From: CAVTWY01 sp963738575
GTDB taxonomy: Bacteria; Pseudomonadota; Gammaproteobacteria; Burkholderiales; Burkholderiaceae_C
DNA length: 64,000 bases
Direction: 5' to 3'
Assembly (NCBI GenBank): GCA_963738575.1
Contig: CAVTWY010000003.1
Coordinates: 248,001-312,000, forward strand
A program made the position numbers and the translations under genes. Under the pieces are notes generated by a model. The model saw only the letters and a list, made by a program, of their open reading frames with translations, had not been told where the DNA came from and searched no databases. The number at the start of each line of letters is the position of its first letter. Positions within the stretch are counted from its first letter, which is position 1. Of this stretch, positions 61,545-64,000 are shown in pieces.

Positions 61545-62930
61545 CTACCGGTTTTGCTTCTTCACCGGCCGAACCCACCCCTCCAACGTAGCCTGCCGCG
61601 CCCGAGCAACCGTCAGCTTCCCCGCCGGCGCCGTCTTGGAAATGGTCGATCCACCCCCAATCGTCGCCCCATCCCCGATGGTGACCGGCGCCACCAGCAC
61701 GCAGTTGCTGCCCACGTGCACGTCGTTGCCAATCACCGTGCGGTGCTTGAAGGCGCCGTCGTAGTTGGCGGTGATGCTGCCGGCCCCGTAGTTGACGCGC
61801 TCGCCCACCGTGGCGTCGCCCAGGTAGGCCAGGTGGTTGGCTTTTGCGCCTCGGGCCAGGGTGCTGTTTTTCACTTCGACGAAGTTGCCGATGTGGACCT
61901 CGGGCCCTAAGTTGGCGCCGGGGCGCAGGCGGGCAAAGGGGCCCACGGTGGCTTGTTCGCCCACGGTCACGCCTACCGTTTCGCCGTTGATGTAGGTGAA
62001 GGGCAAAATTTGCGCGCCGCTGTGCAGCGTGGCGTTTTTGATCACGCAGTGGGCGCCAATTTGCACGTTGTCAGCGAGTGTTACCTGCCCCTCAAAGACG
62101 CAGTTAACGTCGATGAACACGTCTTTGCCACAGGTGAGGGTGCCACGCACATCCAGGCGGGCAGGGTCAGCCAGGCGCACACCAGCTTCCATCAAGGCGG
62201 TGGCGCGCAGCGTTTGCAGGCGTCGCTCCAGCTCGGCCAGTTGCACGGGGCTGTTGACGCCCAGCACCTCGGTTTCGCTGGTGGGCTGTGCGGCCACCAC
62301 GGGCATGTTTTGCGCCACGGCCATCGCCACCAAGTCGGTCAGGTAGTACTCTTTGGCGGCGTTTTGGTTGTCCAGCGCCATCACGGCGCGCTTGAGCCAA
62401 GCGGTGGGCGCGGCCATCATGCCGGTGTAGCCCTCGTGGATGGCCAACTGCGTGGGGCTGGCGTCTTTCTGTTCAACAATGGCCGTCACGCGGTCGCCTT
62501 GGCGCACGATGCGACCGTACCCGTGGGGGTCTTTGAGGTTGACGGTGAGCAGGGCCAGCCGTTCGCCGCCGCAGGCTTCAATCAAAGCGCGGGCGGTGTC
62601 GGCGCGAATCAAGGGCACGTCGCCATTGAGGATCAAGGTGACACTGCCGGGTTCGTCGCCCAATTGAGGCACCGCCTGCTGCACCGCGTGGCCGGTGCCC
62701 AGTTGCGGCATTTGACGCGCAAAGGCGATGCCGGGCCCGGCGGCTGCCGCTTCAACCACCTCGGCGCCATGCCCCGTGATGACGATGGTGCGAACAGCCC
62801 CAAGCGCCGTGCAAGTTTGCAAGACGTGATGCAATAGGCTTTGCTCGGCCAGCAGGTGCAACACCTTGGGGCGGTCCGACTTCATTCGGGTGCCTTTGCC
62901 GGCGGCCATGATCACAATGTTGAGAGGCAT
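61545..62930 (-). CDS. glmU: Bifunctional N-acetylglucosamine-1-phosphate uridyltransferase/glucosamine-1-phosphate acetyltransferase
   Basis: 461 residues, full length. The N-terminal uridyltransferase has IVIMAAGKGTRMKSDRPKV at residue 5 and LILNGDVPLI near 100. The C-terminal left-handed beta helix has FARLRPGANLGPEVHIGNFV, LAYLGDATVGERVNYGAGS and IGGGSTISKTAPAG. It makes UDP-GlcNAc for peptidoglycan and LPS. The ATG at 62930 is only four bases from the divergent start at 62935, so its promoter must lie within the neighbouring coding sequence. Confidence 0.97.
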   Translation of the reverse strand: MPLNIVIMAAGKGTRMKSDRPKVLHLLAEQSLLHHVLQTCTALGAVRTIVITGHGAEVVEAAAAGPGIAFARQMPQLGTGHAVQQAVPQLGDEPGSVTLILNGDVPLIRADTARALIEACGGERLALLTVNLKDPHGYGRIVRQGDRVTAIVEQKDASPTQLAIHEGYTGMMAAPTAWLKRAVMALDNQNAAKEYYLTDLVAMAVAQNMPVVAAQPTSETEVLGVNSPVQLAELERRLQTLRATALMEAGVRLADPARLDVRGTLTCGKDVFIDVNCVFEGQVTLADNVQIGAHCVIKNATLHSGAQILPFTYINGETVGVTVGEQATVGPFARLRPGANLGPEVHIGNFVEVKNSTLARGAKANHLAYLGDATVGERVNYGAGSITANYDGAFKHRTVIGNDVHVGSNCVLVAPVTIGDGATIGGGSTISKTAPAGKLTVARARQATLEGWVRPVKKQNR

Positions 62931-62934
62931 AACG

Positions 62935-63837
62935 ATGATGCTGATAGAGCGCTTTCGCAGGTGGTTGATTATCGGTCTGTGCGCCCTGGGGGTGGGTGTT
63001 TCGGGCTGCACGATGGTGCGCCTGGGCTACGGAAGTGCGGACGATTTGGCATACCTTTGGCTTGACGGGTGGTTTGATTTCAACGACGAGCAAACCCCCA
63101 AGGCGCGTGCGGCCCTGGCCGACGCCCTGATGTGGCACCGCAAAACCCAACTGCCTGACTACGCGCAGTGGCTTGCCAAGACCAGCAGCGACGTGGCCAA
63201 CAACACCACGGCAGACGCCGTTTGCAAGTTGAGTGCAGAGGTGTACGAACGGTTTTCTCGCATGTCCGACCGCATGCTGCCGGCCGCCGCCGAAATCGCC
63301 GTCACGCTGACCGACGCCCAACTGGCGCACATGCAGGCGCGGTTTGACAAGGGCCAAGTCAAGTTTCGCGATGAATACGCCAAGGGCGATGCCAAGACGC
63401 GAGAGGCGGCTGCGCTTGAGCGATCCATCTCGCGTGCTGAATCCATCTACGGCAACATCGACGACGCGCAGCGCGAGGTGCTTGCGCAGGCCATCAAAAC
63501 CTCTCCCTTTGACGCCACGCTGATGCTGGGTGAGCGCGCCACCCGCATGCGCGAGGCGATTCAAATCGTCAAAGATGCAAGAGCTTTGGCCGCCAGCGGC
63601 GCAAGGCCTGCAGCAGTGGCCCAGTTTCAAGGGGCCATCAAGCGCTGGGCCCAAGAAGGGCGCACGTCACCGCGCGGCGGCTACCGCGCTTACCAGCAGC
63701 GCATCAATGACTACAACTGCGCGCTGTCGGCGCAAGTGCACAACGTGGCCAGCGCCGCCACGCGGCTGGGTGCACGTGAGCGGCTCAAGGGGTGGGAATC
63801 GGATGCCCGGTCGCTGTTTGCGCAGGCGGCGCCCTGA
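62935..63837 (+). CDS. DUF6279 family lipoprotein
   Basis: 300 residues. A lipoprotein signal (RRWLIIGLCALGVGVSGC) ends at C25. The rest is mostly helical, opening MVRLGYGSADDLAYLWLDGW, which marks DUF6279 proteins. They are lipoproteins of unknown role in Gammaproteobacteria and Betaproteobacteria. It is divergent from glmU with only four bases between start codons. Convergent with the next, partial gene. No function is assigned. Confidence 0.8.
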   Translation: MMLIERFRRWLIIGLCALGVGVSGCTMVRLGYGSADDLAYLWLDGWFDFNDEQTPKARAALADALMWHRKTQLPDYAQWLAKTSSDVANNTTADAVCKLSAEVYERFSRMSDRMLPAAAEIAVTLTDAQLAHMQARFDKGQVKFRDEYAKGDAKTREAAALERSISRAESIYGNIDDAQREVLAQAIKTSPFDATLMLGERATRMREAIQIVKDARALAASGARPAAVAQFQGAIKRWAQEGRTSPRGGYRAYQQRINDYNCALSAQVHNVASAATRLGARERLKGWESDARSLFAQAAP

Positions 63838-63841
63838 GCCG

Positions 63842-64000
63842 CTAGCGAATGATTTTTTGCTGCTCGGGTGTGGGGCCAGCGGTGGGCAACACCTGCGCCG
63901 AAGGCAGCATGGTTTCAATCCGGCGTGGGCTCACGGCCTGACGCGGAAAGTCTTTCATGGCAGCGTCAAACATCGCCGCCAGCAAAGGCGCATCGGCACC
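63842..64000 (-). CDS. Unidentified protein, C-terminal 52 residues, truncated by window edge
   Basis: An uninterrupted reading frame runs in from the window end and stops at 63842, five bases beyond the convergent DUF6279 stop. The tail includes LLAAMFDAAMKDFPRQ and ends GPTPEQQKIIR. The codon use fits the genome. Too little is visible to name the family. Confidence 0.5.
   Translation of the reverse strand, partial: GADAPLLAAMFDAAMKDFPRQAVSPRRIETMLPSAQVLPTAGPTPEQQKIIR

Noticed and set aside
61515..61910. Open frame on the plus strand opposite glmU, with a signal-like start
   Set aside because: Most of it is antisense to the strongly conserved glmU C-terminal helix repeats, so it is a shadow.

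Overview
The window looks like a chromosomal segment of a high-GC betaproteobacterium of the order Burkholderiales, probably Comamonadaceae or a close relative. This rests on protein style (purE-purK, Calvin-type class II aldolase, pgk/pyk/fba close together, AzlCD, DUF6279) and on the GC-rich codon use. It is inference, since no rRNA or tRNA gene was seen. There is no insertion sequence, integrase or CRISPR array.

Positions 1-24.8 kb form one large sugar/sugar-acid catabolic locus. A leftward operon (5452 to below 1) encodes an L-arabinonate-type IlvD/EDD dehydratase, two SDR dehydrogenases, a GarR/LtnD-like dehydrogenase, an FAH-fold hydrolase and the start of a UxaA-like dehydratase. These fit a non-phosphorylative route: sugar acid to 2-keto-3-deoxy acid, to 2,4-diketo acid, to pyruvate plus a two- or three-carbon acid. 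The rightward arm carries a 2-hydroxyacid dehydrogenase, an SMP-30 lactonase and three ABC importers: one CUT2 (ribose type) and two CUT1 (UgpC/MalK type). Between and after them lie a cytochrome b561-like protein, an Ldh_2 dehydrogenase, a gluconokinase, a FadR-type GntR regulator, a DenD-like D-erythronate dehydrogenase and another SDR. A 15-bp operator-like motif occurs twice, at the divergent promoter and in front of the second CUT1 system.

Positions 24.8-47.2 kb are mostly housekeeping: azlCD, pgk, a dus gene, a DUF1993 gene, the transglutaminase/alpha-E/circularly permuted ATP-grasp trio, pyk, fba, a diguanylate cyclase, purC, a ybbN-like thioredoxin, purEK, a Sua5-type tsaC, two tandem GDSL-type lipoproteins, dacB, tsaB, rimI and a family 4 uracil-DNA glycosylase. 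Positions 47.2-51.8 kb hold a DUF4287/DUF5655 protein, an orphan XRE regulator, a CHAP lipoprotein coupled to an HTH/NBR1-Ig-like protein, and a TonB-dependent siderophore receptor.

Positions 52.0-61.5 kb are the least explained part: a run of exported proteins. In order they are an orphan 33-residue signal-peptide ORF, an OmpA lipoprotein, a Cys-rich coiled-coil protein, an exported GIY-YIG-like nuclease domain, a coiled-coil lipoprotein, a small Cys protein and a 1427-residue lipoprotein with a lipase-like fold that lacks the usual nucleophile. Several of these genes overlap as GTGA. The window closes with glmU, a DUF6279 lipoprotein and a partial gene.

Ten apparent single-base frameshifts break eight otherwise well-conserved genes, including pyk and tsaB. 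Residual sequencing error is the simplest explanation. Affected genes are reported as single loci.
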